A stretch of DNA of 64,000 nucleotides from NCBI RefSeq assembly GCF_020907985.1, contig NZ_JAJJPA010000011.1:100571-164570 (forward strand). Reading direction: 5' to 3'. Positions 48,220-56,629 of the stretch are shown here, one piece after another. The DNA is from Kitasatospora humi. Its GTDB lineage: Bacteria; Actinomycetota; Actinomycetes; Streptomycetales; Streptomycetaceae. Position 1 is the stretch's first letter. Every line of letters starts with the position of its first letter. The notes below the pieces were generated by a model. It made no database searches and was not told the DNA's origin. It saw only the letters and a program-made list of their open reading frames with translations. Position numbers and translations under genes: made by a program.

Positions 48220-49483
48220 GGTCGCCCCCCTCGTTCTCCGCGGCCGTCCCGCCCACCGCCGCGACCGCCGCCGGTGCGGTGCCACCGCCCCGGATCCGGT
48301 GCCGCGCCGACTCCCGGCGCACCCCGGCGACCGCTGCCGCGGCCGCATAGGCGGTGTAGCCGGCGCGCGACCGCGGGCGCGGGCCGCAGATGGTGAACTC
48401 CGGGTGCTGGACGACCCGTTCGCTCCAGCGCAGTTTGGCCACGTCCGGGCCGAGCGACAGGTTGAACTCACGGCTCCCCTGCCGGACGGCGTTCTCCGCG
48501 GCCGTGAGCTGGAGCAGTGTCACCGGACTGACGCTCCACCAGGCCGGATCGACCCCGCTGATGCCCAGATAGCTCGCGCCCGGTGCGCGCAGCACCAGCA
48601 GCGCCGCCACCGCCCGCTGCGCCACGTCCACCGTGAGGATCTCCGCCCGGCCCTGCTCGGCGAGCAGCGGCAGCACCTCGGCCAGGAACCGCCGGTGCCG
48701 GGGATCGGCGAGCACGTCACCGTGCGCCCTCCGGCCCGCCAACCGGGCGCGGGCCGCGTGCAGCCCGGCCAGCAGGGGCAGGGCCTCGGCGATCCCGGGC
48801 CCGCTGCGGTGGGTGCTGACGGTCCACGGCCGGCCGCAGCGGTCCAGCCGGTTGCGGGCCCGCCGCACGCTCTCCTTGACGTTGCGCTTCAGGCCCGGGC
48901 GCAGCGCCTCGACCTCGCCCGGCAGCGGCAGCACCACCGACGGACGCGTGGCCCGGTGCCGGACCAGCCCGCGCAGCGCCACCGGCCCGCTCAGCCACTC
49001 CGGCTCCAGCCAGCCCTGCTCGGCGCCGAGCGGCAGGTCCAGCCAGTCCCACTCGGCCGAGCGCTCGCACCAGTGCCGCACCACCTCGCGCAGCACCACC
49101 CGGGCGTCCGCCGGGGCGCAGAGCACCGAGGGCAGCTCCGTCAGCACGTCGTGCCGGCCGGCGCCCAGCAGGTGCACGGTGCGCAGCACGGGGCCGAGCC
49201 GGCGCAGGTAGCAGGGGGCCACGCCGACCAGCTCCGAACCGCGCTCCACCGCGAGCACGTCGAGCTCGCCCTCACTGGTGAAGTGCCGCGCCCAGACCTC
49301 GGACCACTCCGGCGCGGCGTACGGATTGCGGGAGTCGACCCGGCGGTGCAGCGCCCGCCAGGGCTCGCGCAACGCGGCCAGCCCGGCGAAGGTGGTGACC
49401 CGTCGGACGGTCAACTCCCGGCCCGCCCGCTTCCCGGGAGCCCGGGGCCGGGCCTGCCGGTCGTCGCTCAGGTGCACGTGCAT
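48203..49483 (-). CDS. GNAT acyltransferase, BioF2/FemAB/CelD-like
   Basis: A 426-residue protein of the double-GNAT FemAB/CelD type. Key segments are LREPWRALHRRVDSRNPYAAPEWSEVWARHF at the N-terminus, LKRNVKESVRRARNRL in the middle, and ILTVDVAQRAVAALLVLRAPGASYLGISGVDPAWW in the C-terminal fold. Such proteins occur in exopolysaccharide operons and may acylate sugars or carrier peptides. Its start overlaps the upstream stop by one base (TGATG). Confidence 0.82.
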   Translation of the reverse strand: MHVHLSDDRQARPRAPGKRAGRELTVRRVTTFAGLAALREPWRALHRRVDSRNPYAAPEWSEVWARHFTSEGELDVLAVERGSELVGVAPCYLRRLGPVLRTVHLLGAGRHDVLTELPSVLCAPADARVVLREVVRHWCERSAEWDWLDLPLGAEQGWLEPEWLSGPVALRGLVRHRATRPSVVLPLPGEVEALRPGLKRNVKESVRRARNRLDRCGRPWTVSTHRSGPGIAEALPLLAGLHAARARLAGRRAHGDVLADPRHRRFLAEVLPLLAEQGRAEILTVDVAQRAVAALLVLRAPGASYLGISGVDPAWWSVSPVTLLQLTAAENAVRQGSREFNLSLGPDVAKLRWSERVVQHPEFTICGPRPRSRAGYTAYAAAAAVAGVRRESARHRIRGGGTAPAAVAAVGGTAAENEGGDHGSGR

Positions 49484-50436
49484 CAGGCCACTCCGCTGGA
49501 CGTCTGCTCGTCCCCGGGCAGCGCGGCCCGGCCGTCGTGCGGGCCCACCTCGTGCCCCTGCCGCGGCCCGGGCGCCGTCCTGTTCAGCACCTCGGCCACG
49601 CTGCGCGGGCCGCCGCCGAACCTGACCCGGGCCAGCATCAGCAGGCAGCCCACGCCGTCGTGCCAGGTGAGCTTCTTCCCCTCGGTGTGCGAGCGGCTGT
49701 GGTAGCTGACCGGTACCTCGAAGGGTCGGATGCCCACGCGGAGCAGACGGGCCGTCAGCTCGGTGTCCAGCCCGAAACCGGTCGCCTTCAGCCGCAGCGA
49801 GCGGAACAGGGCGAGCGGCACCAGCTTGAGGCAGGTGTGCATGTCGGCCAGGTGGGCGTCGAACAGCAGGTTGGCCGCCAGCGTGGTCATCTTGTTGCCC
49901 ATCGCGAAGCGGTACGACTGGTAGACCGTGTTCGCCCCGAACAGCCGGCTGCCGTACACGACGTCGCAGCGGCCGGCGAGCACCGGCTCGACCAGGCGCG
50001 GGATGTCGGCGGGGGAGTACTCCAAGTCGGCGTCGAATGGCAGTACATGGGTGCCGGAGGCGAGTTGGGCGGCCGTCAGGAGGGCTGCGCCCTTGCCGAA
50101 GTTGCGTGGGTGGCGGTAGGTGATCACCCGGGGATCGTCGAGCTGCGCGATGTGCAGCGGAGTCCGGTCCGAGCTGCCGTCGTCCACGATGATCAACTCG
50201 ATCTCGACCGGGTACTCCTGTGACAGCAGGGCGCCGGCGACCGCGGCGATGGTCTGCTCCTCGTTGTAGGCCGGCATCAGGAGCGAGAGCTTCACCGGCC
50301 CTTCACCGGACAGGGAGCGCCCGGACCGTAACCGGTGGCCGGTGGCTGCGACGGTGGCGCGGTGCACGCCGGCGCCGTCAGTCCTTCCTTCCAGGGCGGG
50401 CGCCACGCGGGGCACGGCCGCGCGTATCGGCTTCAT
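49483..50436 (-). CDS. GT2-family glycosyltransferase (polyprenol-phosphate type)
   Basis: A 317-residue GT-A glycosyltransferase with KLSLLMPAYNEEQTIAAV, the DXD-like IIVDDGSSDRT and VLPFDADLEYSPADIPRL. The layout is that of dolichyl/polyprenyl-phosphate sugar synthases, so it probably starts the pathway by charging a lipid carrier. I use ATG 50436 with a GGAGG site. A GTG at 50295 would begin directly at the conserved core, dropping 47 residues. The TTA codon at residue 36 (50329-50331) lies only in the longer form, so the start choice determines whether bldA controls this first gene. Confidence 0.85.
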   Translation of the reverse strand: MKPIRAAVPRVAPALEGRTDGAGVHRATVAATGHRLRSGRSLSGEGPVKLSLLMPAYNEEQTIAAVAGALLSQEYPVEIELIIVDDGSSDRTPLHIAQLDDPRVITYRHPRNFGKGAALLTAAQLASGTHVLPFDADLEYSPADIPRLVEPVLAGRCDVVYGSRLFGANTVYQSYRFAMGNKMTTLAANLLFDAHLADMHTCLKLVPLALFRSLRLKATGFGLDTELTARLLRVGIRPFEVPVSYHSRSHTEGKKLTWHDGVGCLLMLARVRFGGGPRSVAEVLNRTAPGPRQGHEVGPHDGRAALPGDEQTSSGVA

Positions 50437-51605
50437 GAGGCCTCCACTGTCCTTTTCGCTGAGGTCGGACGTTCGTTGGCGCATTTCCTGAGTCTTCCCG
50501 CGGCGCGACCGCCGCCGGGGAATCGTTCGGAAACAACGGATGGCGGTCGCGTCCGGGATGGCGCCCACTGGCATGCCGGCGGCAAGCGCACTGTGTTCGC
50601 CAGGGGCCCGAAGCAGGGTGAAGACGGCGGTAAAGCAGGCGACCGGCAGAATTCGAGCATGTCGATCACGGCCGTGTAATCCGGTAATCCGGGCATGCCA
50701 AAACCACGGGTGTCGCCTTGTGGATGTCCGGAAAAGCGCGAATGATCAGACCGGCGGGAATTCTCCGGCGGCCCGGTGGGCTTCCTCAACGAGTCCTTGC
50801 GGCGAGCGAAGGTCCGGTCGCCAATGGCGCTCCGGCCTGCGCTCTTCTCTCCGCGACCGGCTGAGGTGCCGCCAGTCGGACGGTGAGTGCGAGCCCGCCG
50901 GTCGGGGGCCGGCCGAGGTGACTGCCGGCCTCTCGGCCGCGTGTGTGTGCGCGTCGTTCGGCTCCGTGCCGGCTCCAGGCGCGGCCCGGCCGTCGGCGGC
51001 GCATCCTCGTGCGCCGATGGCCGGGCCGATAAAACAAGATCGAATTCTCGGTGACATTCCCAGTCCGCCCCCGGACGTGTGCAAGGACTTGTGACGGGCT
51101 CTCCCTGGGAACCCGTCTGTCCACCAGCTTCCCTGTCGCTGATGAAGAGCTCGCCGATCCATTGTTACGGACATATGACATTCCCCTCACAAAGGGGGAG
51201 GGGCTCTTCACCGGCTGGCAGTCATCCTTGCAGTCCAAGAGCAGGAAAACCAGCTAATCGGGTGATCTCGCTAATCAGTGGCTTGCAGGCGGCCGTACAA
51301 AACGGTCAGTTGTTAACTTGCGCAACTGTGGCATGCGAAGCGGGGGAGGCGGTGGCCTGAGTTGGTCTCGGTGCACAGCGGTCCCCTCATCTCGCTCCAT
51401 GGTGCCGTCACTCGATGGCCACAGGAGTGCCAAGGTCTTCAAGGCCCCGCCGGCCGAGGCCGGCATGCATTCGGCCCGGCATGCCCCGGCGGGCACCGAC
51501 CCGTCGTTCCAGCGACACGGGGCCGGGCGTGGTCAGCGACTTTGCGGAAGTCATGACGCTACTCTGTGTCGCCATCTGTCCACAATGAGCAACTGTGAGG
51601 GTCGC
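50437..51605. other. Long non-coding region upstream of the polysaccharide operon and FAD monooxygenase
   Basis: This 1.17-kb divergent region is less GC-rich than its surroundings (notably 50660-50760, 51030-51070 and 51120-51330). Open frames have no family features. An inverted repeat with arms CAGTTG (51307-51312) and CAACTG (51323-51328) is present, and GCAACTGTG recurs at 51322-51330 and 51589-51597. The short repeat GTAATCCGGTAATCCGG is at about 50677. It probably carries promoters and binding sites for both directions. Confidence 0.55.
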
Positions 51606-52814
51606 ATGAGGATCGTGTGCGCCGGCGGCGGGCCGGCCGGCCTCTACTTCTCGATCATGATGAAGCGCCAGGACCCGGCCCACGAGATCACCGTCATGGA
51701 GCGGAACCCGATCGGCTCCACCTACGGCTGGGGAGTGACCTACTGGGGCAACCTGCTCGACCGCTTCCACCATGACGATCCCGTCACCGCGCAAGCCATC
51801 AGCGCGAGTTCGGTCCGCTGGAGCGACGGCGTGGCGCACATCTGCGGGGAGCGCGTGGTCCACCACGGTGACCAGGGGTTCAGCATCGGCCGCCACCGCC
51901 TGCTCGACATCCTGACCCAGCGGGCCGACGACCTAGGCGTGCGGATGCGGTTCGAGGAGGAGATCGAGTCCGTCTCCCAACTGCCGGAAGCCGACCTGAT
52001 CGTGGCCGGGGACGGTGTCAACAGCCGGCTGCGGGAGCACTACTCGGCAGAGTTCGGCACCAACGTCTCCGTCGGGCGCAACAAGTACATCTGGCTGGGC
52101 ACCCGCAAGGTCTTCGACTCCTTCACCTTCGCGTTCGTCGAGACCGCGCACGGGTGGATCTGGTTCTACGCCTACGGCTTCAGCAGCGACCTCAGCACCT
52201 GCATCGTCGAGTGCTCGCCCGAGACCTGGACGGGCCTGGGGTTGGACGTCCTCCCGCAGGAGGACAGCCTCGCGCTCCTGGCCGAGCTCTTCGCGGAACC
52301 GCTCGACGGCTACCCGCTGATCGGCCGGCCCGATGGCGACGGCCGGGCCCAGTGGCTGAACTTCCGTACCCTGACCAACCAGAACTGGTACCACGGCAAC
52401 CTCGTCCTGATCGGCGACGCCGCCCACACCACCCACTACTCGATCGGTGCCGGCACCAAACTGGCCCTGGAGGACGCGGTCGGTCTGGCCGACGCGCTCG
52501 CCCGTCACGACGACCTCCCGTCCGCGCTCGACGCCTACGAGCGCGAACGGAAGTTCGCCGTGCTGCCGTTCCAGAGCGCCGCCCGGTACAGCGCCCAGTG
52601 GTACGAGAACATCCCGCGCTACATGCAGCTCCAACCCGAGCGGCTGTTCGCCCTGCTGGGCCAGCGGCACTCGCCGCTGCTGCCCCACCTGCCGCCGCAG
52701 GTGTACTACCGGATCAACCAGGTGACCGAGCAGTTGACGGCGCTCCGACGGCTGCGGGGCTGGCTCGGCCCCCACCTCGCCCGCGCCCTGCACGGACGAT
52801 CGCTGGCGGGCTGA
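51606..52814 (+). CDS. FAD-dependent monooxygenase, VioD/salicylyl-CoA hydroxylase N-domain type
   Basis: A 402-residue flavoprotein hydroxylase. The FAD motif MRIVCAGGGPAGLYFSIMMK starts the protein, GWGVTYWGNLLDRFHHDD is typical of the tryptophan-hydroxylase VioD / anthraniloyl-CoA monooxygenase group, and GNLVLIGDAAHTTHYSIGAGTKLALEDA is the second FAD segment. ATG at 51606 fits the family start; an in-frame ATG at 51585 is possible. The substrate is probably an indole or aryl-CoA compound. No pathway partner is adjacent. Confidence 0.85.
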   Translation: MRIVCAGGGPAGLYFSIMMKRQDPAHEITVMERNPIGSTYGWGVTYWGNLLDRFHHDDPVTAQAISASSVRWSDGVAHICGERVVHHGDQGFSIGRHRLLDILTQRADDLGVRMRFEEEIESVSQLPEADLIVAGDGVNSRLREHYSAEFGTNVSVGRNKYIWLGTRKVFDSFTFAFVETAHGWIWFYAYGFSSDLSTCIVECSPETWTGLGLDVLPQEDSLALLAELFAEPLDGYPLIGRPDGDGRAQWLNFRTLTNQNWYHGNLVLIGDAAHTTHYSIGAGTKLALEDAVGLADALARHDDLPSALDAYERERKFAVLPFQSAARYSAQWYENIPRYMQLQPERLFALLGQRHSPLLPHLPPQVYYRINQVTEQLTALRRLRGWLGPHLARALHGRSLAG

Positions 52815-52850
52815 GAGCGGGTGGGAGCGCGGCCGGCCCGGGCGCCGGGC

Positions 52851-53228
52851 TCACCTCGCCGCCGGCGGCTTCTTCCTCCCCAGCCACTCGGCGAGCACCG
52901 CGGCCTGGCTGTGGTCGACGTCCTTGCTGGCGGTCAGCAGGGTGAGCTTGTCCTGGGCGGCGAGGTCGCGCAGGTGCCCGGCCGCCTCCTTGTGCTCCGC
53001 GTCCCGCAGCTCGCCGAGGTAGCGGCGGCGGAACTCGGCGAAGCGGCTCGGTTCGTGGCCGTACCAGTGGCGCAGGCCGGTCGACGGCGCGACGTCCCGC
53101 AGCCACTCGTCCAGGTGCGCGTCCTCCTTGCGCATGCCGCGCGGCCAGACCCGGTCGACCAGCACACGCTGTCCGTCCTGCGGCGAGGCGTCCTCGTAGA
53201 CTCGCCGGTAGGCGATCCGTGTGGCCAT
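52851..53228 (-). CDS. DUF488 family protein (YeaO-like)
   Basis: A 125-residue DUF488 protein: RVLVDRVWPRGMRKEDAHLDEWLRDVAPS and RHWYGHEPSRFAEFRRRYLGEL are family signatures. The function is unknown. It is convergent with the monooxygenase (36-bp gap) and divergent from the uracil-DNA glycosylase. Confidence 0.9.
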   Translation of the reverse strand: MATRIAYRRVYEDASPQDGQRVLVDRVWPRGMRKEDAHLDEWLRDVAPSTGLRHWYGHEPSRFAEFRRRYLGELRDAEHKEAAGHLRDLAAQDKLTLLTASKDVDHSQAAVLAEWLGRKKPPAAR

Positions 53229-53352
53229 GGCGCGCCCTCCCAGATCGATGGGCCCGACCGGGCGGCTCCCCGGCAGGGGACATCCCAAACCCCGCAGGTC
53301 GGCAGCCGCCAGGCCGCACGGCGGCACGGGTGCGGAGGAAGGACGAGCGACG

Positions 53353-54135
53353 ATGCGCGGCAGGGCGAGGCCGGAGGCGGCGGACTTCCCGGCCGTGACC
53401 GCCCCCCGGCTGGATACCGTGGGCGGGCTGGACGCGGCCGTGGCCGACTGCCGGGCCTGCCCGCGGCTGGTCGCCTGGCGGGAGCAGGTCGCCCGGGCCA
53501 AGCGCCGGGCGTTCCAGGACTGGGAGTACTGGGCCAGGCCGGTCCCCGGGTTCGGCCCCGCGGACGCACCGCTGGCGATCGTGGGCCTGGCTCCGGCCGC
53601 GCACGGCGGCAACCGCACCGGGCGCATCTTCACCGGCGACCCCTCCGGTGACGCGCTCTACGCCGCGCTGTACGACCTCGGGCTGGCCAGCCGGCCGACC
53701 GCCACCCGGCGCGGCGACGGGCTGGAGCTGTACGGCGTGCGCATCACGGTGCCGGTGCACTGCGCCCCGCCCGACAACCGGCCCAGCAGTGCCGAGCGGG
53801 ACACCTGCCGGCCCTGGCTCGCCCGTGAACTGGAACTGCTGCGACCGACGCTGCGGGTGATCGTGGTGCTCGGTGCCTTCGCCTGGCAGGCGCTGCTGCC
53901 CGTGCTGGCCGACGCGGGGTGGCAGCTGCCCCGACCGCGGCCGGCCTTCGGCCACGGTGCCGAGGCGCTGATCTCCGACGCGGTCTCCGGACGCGAGCTG
54001 CACCTGGTCGCCGGCTACCACCCGAGCCGGCGCAACATGTTCACCCGCACCCTCACCCCCGCCATGCTCCGCGAGGTGCTGCGGCGCGGCGCCGACCTCG
54101 CCGAACTGCCGCGCCGCCCGGCGGCCGGGAGGTAG
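53353..54135 (+). CDS. udgB: Uracil-DNA glycosylase family 5 (UdgB)
   Basis: A 260-residue DNA repair glycosylase removing uracil and other deaminated bases. Four cysteines suited to a 4Fe-4S cluster are present: CRAC (C33, C36), PVHCAPPDN and ERDTCRPW. The motif A segment is IVGLAPAAHGGNRTGRIF and motif B is YHPSRRN, both characteristic of type 5. A GGAGGAAGGA site precedes the ATG at 53353. Confidence 0.92.
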   Translation: MRGRARPEAADFPAVTAPRLDTVGGLDAAVADCRACPRLVAWREQVARAKRRAFQDWEYWARPVPGFGPADAPLAIVGLAPAAHGGNRTGRIFTGDPSGDALYAALYDLGLASRPTATRRGDGLELYGVRITVPVHCAPPDNRPSSAERDTCRPWLARELELLRPTLRVIVVLGAFAWQALLPVLADAGWQLPRPRPAFGHGAEALISDAVSGRELHLVAGYHPSRRNMFTRTLTPAMLREVLRRGADLAELPRRPAAGR

Positions 54136-54334
54136 CCCACGGCGGGAGGGGGCGGCCGGCCCGGAGTGAGTCCGGTCACAGGCGGGCCGGGGAACACGGG
54201 TGCCCAGGGGACCGGACCGCAGGCGGGCCCGCCGCACCGGAACGCCAAGGGACGGTAAAACGTTCGCCAAGCGGGCAGCACGCTACGCTGGCCTGTCACC
54301 CCCTTTTGCCGACCGCGTTCTGGAGGAAGCGGCC

Positions 54335-54997
54335 TTGCACATCGACGAGTGGATCAACAGTGTGCCGCCGGGCGCGGTCTACGGCCTGCTCGCCGTGATC
54401 ATCGGCATCGAGAGCCTGGGCATCCCGGTGCCCGGGGAGCTAGCGCTGGTGGCCGCCGGCATGCTGGCCGCCAAGGGGACGGTCAACCCGGTGCTGCTCG
54501 CGGTCTGCGCCTCCGGCGGGGCGATCATCGGCGACTCGATCGGCTACCTGATCGGCCGCAAGGGCGGCAAGCCGCTCTTCGACAAGCTCGGCCGGAAGTT
54601 CCCGCGCCACTTCGGACCCGACCACCTCGCCACCGCGGAGCGGTCGTTCCACCGCTGGGGCATGTGGGCGGTCTTCGTCGGCCGCTTCATCGCGCTGCTG
54701 CGGATCTTCGCCGGTCCGCTGGCCGGTGCGCTGCGGATGCCGTACTGGAAGTTCCTGATCGCCAATGTGCTCGGCGGCGTGGCCTGGGCCGGCGGCACCA
54801 CGGTGGCGGTGTACTACGTCGGCAAGGCGGTCGAGCAGTACCTGCAGGGCTTCTCCTACGTGGCGCTCGGCATCGCCGCGGTCGGCGGGGTGGTCACCGG
54901 TGTGGTGATCAAGAAGCGGGCGGCCAAGCTCCACGCCGCGCACCCGGCCGCCGCTCCCGAGCGCCCCCAGGCCGAGCAGGTCACCGCCGGGGAGTGA
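54335..54997 (+). CDS. DedA family membrane protein
   Basis: A 220-residue DedA/SNARE-associated membrane protein with about five membrane segments. ESLGIPVPGELALVAAGMLA, IGDSIGYLIGRKGGKPLFDKLG and FVGRFIALLRIFAGPLAGALRMPYWKF are the family landmarks, including the conserved acidic residue and arginines. DedA proteins are lipid (polyprenyl-phosphate or phospholipid) flippases. The start is TTG at 54335, with GGAGG at 54322-54326. Confidence 0.93.
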   Translation: MHIDEWINSVPPGAVYGLLAVIIGIESLGIPVPGELALVAAGMLAAKGTVNPVLLAVCASGGAIIGDSIGYLIGRKGGKPLFDKLGRKFPRHFGPDHLATAERSFHRWGMWAVFVGRFIALLRIFAGPLAGALRMPYWKFLIANVLGGVAWAGGTTVAVYYVGKAVEQYLQGFSYVALGIAAVGGVVTGVVIKKRAAKLHAAHPAAAPERPQAEQVTAGE

Positions 54998-55084
54998 GAC
55001 CCGGTTCCGCGGACCTCACGCGGTGTCAGTTCGCCCGCGTAAGATCACCAGCGGCAGACATGGGCGCGACAGTGGAGGTATCCG

Positions 55085-55750
55085 ATGAGCCGGCAGCAGT
55101 GGACCGAGGTGGACGCCTATCTGGAGCAGGCGCTGGTCGGTGAGGATCCGGGGCTCAGTGCCGCACTGGCGGCCAGCGCCAAGGCCGGCCTGCCGGAGAT
55201 CGCCGTCTCGCCCACCCAGGGCAAGCTGCTCCACCTGCTGGCGCTCACCGCCGGTGCCCGCCGGATCCTGGAGATCGGCTCGCTCGGCGGCTACAGCGCC
55301 ATCTGGATGGCCCGCGCCCTGCCGGCCGACGGTCGGCTGATCTCGCTGGAGCTCTCCCCGGCGAACGCGGCCGTGGCCCGCGCCAACCTGCACGAGGCCG
55401 GGCTGGAGAAGGTCGCCGAGGTGCGCACCGGCCGGGCCGCGGACAGCCTGGCCGAGCTGGTGGACGAGGGCGCCGAGCCGTTCGACCTGGTCTTCATCGA
55501 CGCGGACAAGCCGAGCATCCCCGACTACCTGGACTGGTCGCTGAAGCTGACCAAGCCCGGCTCGCTGATCATCGTGGACAACGTGGTGCGTGGCGGCAAG
55601 GTCGCCGACCCGGAGAGCACCGACGCCTCGGTGCTGGGCATCCGCCGGATGCACGAGATGGTCGCGGCCGACCCCCGGGTGTCCGGGACGGCCGTGCAGA
55701 CCGTCGGCGCCAAGGGCTACGACGGCTTCGCATTGATCCGCGTCAACTGA
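55085..55750 (+). CDS. Catechol-type O-methyltransferase (methyltransferase family 3)
   Basis: A 221-residue SAM- and metal-dependent O-methyltransferase. RRILEIGSLGGYSAIWMARAL is the SAM motif, LVFIDADKPSIPDYL carries the metal-binding Asp, and IIVDNVVRGGKV follows. A GGAGG site precedes the ATG at 55085. The substrate is probably a catechol. A perfect hairpin terminates the gene. Confidence 0.93.
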   Translation: MSRQQWTEVDAYLEQALVGEDPGLSAALAASAKAGLPEIAVSPTQGKLLHLLALTAGARRILEIGSLGGYSAIWMARALPADGRLISLELSPANAAVARANLHEAGLEKVAEVRTGRAADSLAELVDEGAEPFDLVFIDADKPSIPDYLDWSLKLTKPGSLIIVDNVVRGGKVADPESTDASVLGIRRMHEMVAADPRVSGTAVQTVGAKGYDGFALIRVN

Positions 55751-55778
55751 CCGGCCGTCAGGGTCGAGCTGCTCCACC

Positions 55779-55807
55779 GGCGCCCCGCGCGACCCGCGCG
55801 GGGCGCC
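55779..55807 (+). terminator. Terminator after the O-methyltransferase
   Basis: Perfect 12-bp arms GGCGCCCCGCGC (55779-55790) and GCGCGGGGCGCC (55796-55807) enclose a 5-nt loop, 28 bp after the stop. Confidence 0.85.
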
Positions 55808-55884
55808 GTCACGTTCCCGGGCGGGGGTCCCGGCGGCGCGGCCACTCCGGAAATCTCGCCAACTCGGAAAAGTTGCCTACCTGG

Positions 55885-55919
55885 AAAACTTGCCGCGATG
55901 GCAAGTTTTTCCCTATGCT
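55885..55919 (+). promoter_or_regulatory. Promoter and operator of the second tetR gene
   Basis: The palindrome AAAACTTGCC-5 bp-GGCAAGTTTT (55885-55909) has perfect 10-bp arms. A -10 TATGCT (55914-55919) follows, 6 nt before the ATG at 55926, giving a leaderless transcript; a -35-like TTGCCG (55890-55895) lies inside the palindrome. A related half-site AAAAGTTGCC is at 55868-55877. Autorepression is the simplest reading. Confidence 0.7.
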
Positions 55920-55925
55920 TCTCGC

Positions 55926-56573
55926 ATGGCACCCGCAGACGAGGCCCGGTCCACCGGGCAGCCCGGACTCCGTGAACGCAAGAAGCGCGAGACCCGGATG
56001 GCCCTGAGTCAGGCAGCGATCCGGCTCTGCGTCCTGCACGGTTGGGACAATGTGACGGTCGATCAGATCGCCGCCGAGGCCGACGTCTCGGTCCGCACCT
56101 TCCGCAACTACTTCAGCGGCAAGGCCGAGGCGATCGCCGCCAGCCACCTGGAGCGGATGCTCCAGGTGAGCGACGACCTGCTCGCCCGGCCGGCCGGCGA
56201 ACCGCTCTGGGATTCGCTCCAGCACGCCGTACTGGGTCGGTTCGCCCCGGCGGCCGCCGCAGGATCGGGCAACTCCGCGCCGCAGAACCAGCGTTGGCGC
56301 GACGGTGTGCGGCTGATGCTGGCCGAACCCGCGCTCTCCGGCGAGATCGTCAAGGCCAACGCGGCCGCTCAGCAGGAGCTGGCCCGAGCCATCGCACGGC
56401 GCACCGGCACCGATCCCGACCGCGACGTCTATCCGAAGCTGGTCGCCGCCGTGGTCGCGGCCGGCAGCGCCGTCGCCGTCGAGCACAGCCTGCGCGCGGA
56501 GCAATCCGAGCCGCTCGGCGCGGTGTTGGCCCAGATCTTCGAGCAACTCGCCGCCGGCCTGCCGATGCCGTAG
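55926..56573 (+). CDS. TetR family regulator of the adjacent monooxygenase
   Basis: A 215-residue TetR-family protein. The N-terminal domain reads RKKRETRMALSQAAIRLCVLHGWDNVTVDQIAAEADVSVRTFRNYF, a clear TetR helix-turn-helix. It lies 56 bp upstream of the FAD monooxygenase on the same strand, so both are probably transcribed together from the palindrome-controlled promoter and induced by the monooxygenase substrate. Confidence 0.93.
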   Translation: MAPADEARSTGQPGLRERKKRETRMALSQAAIRLCVLHGWDNVTVDQIAAEADVSVRTFRNYFSGKAEAIAASHLERMLQVSDDLLARPAGEPLWDSLQHAVLGRFAPAAAAGSGNSAPQNQRWRDGVRLMLAEPALSGEIVKANAAAQQELARAIARRTGTDPDRDVYPKLVAAVVAAGSAVAVEHSLRAEQSEPLGAVLAQIFEQLAAGLPMP

Positions 56574-56629
56574 CGAGACGCGGGCTTCCGGTGCCACCCC
56601 CACCCGTCCGCATCAAGGGAGACGTGACC

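Noticed and set aside
50433..51174. Several frames of 100-180 residues in the long intergenic region
   Set aside because: All have shadow-like composition, overlap one another on both strands and lack motifs.
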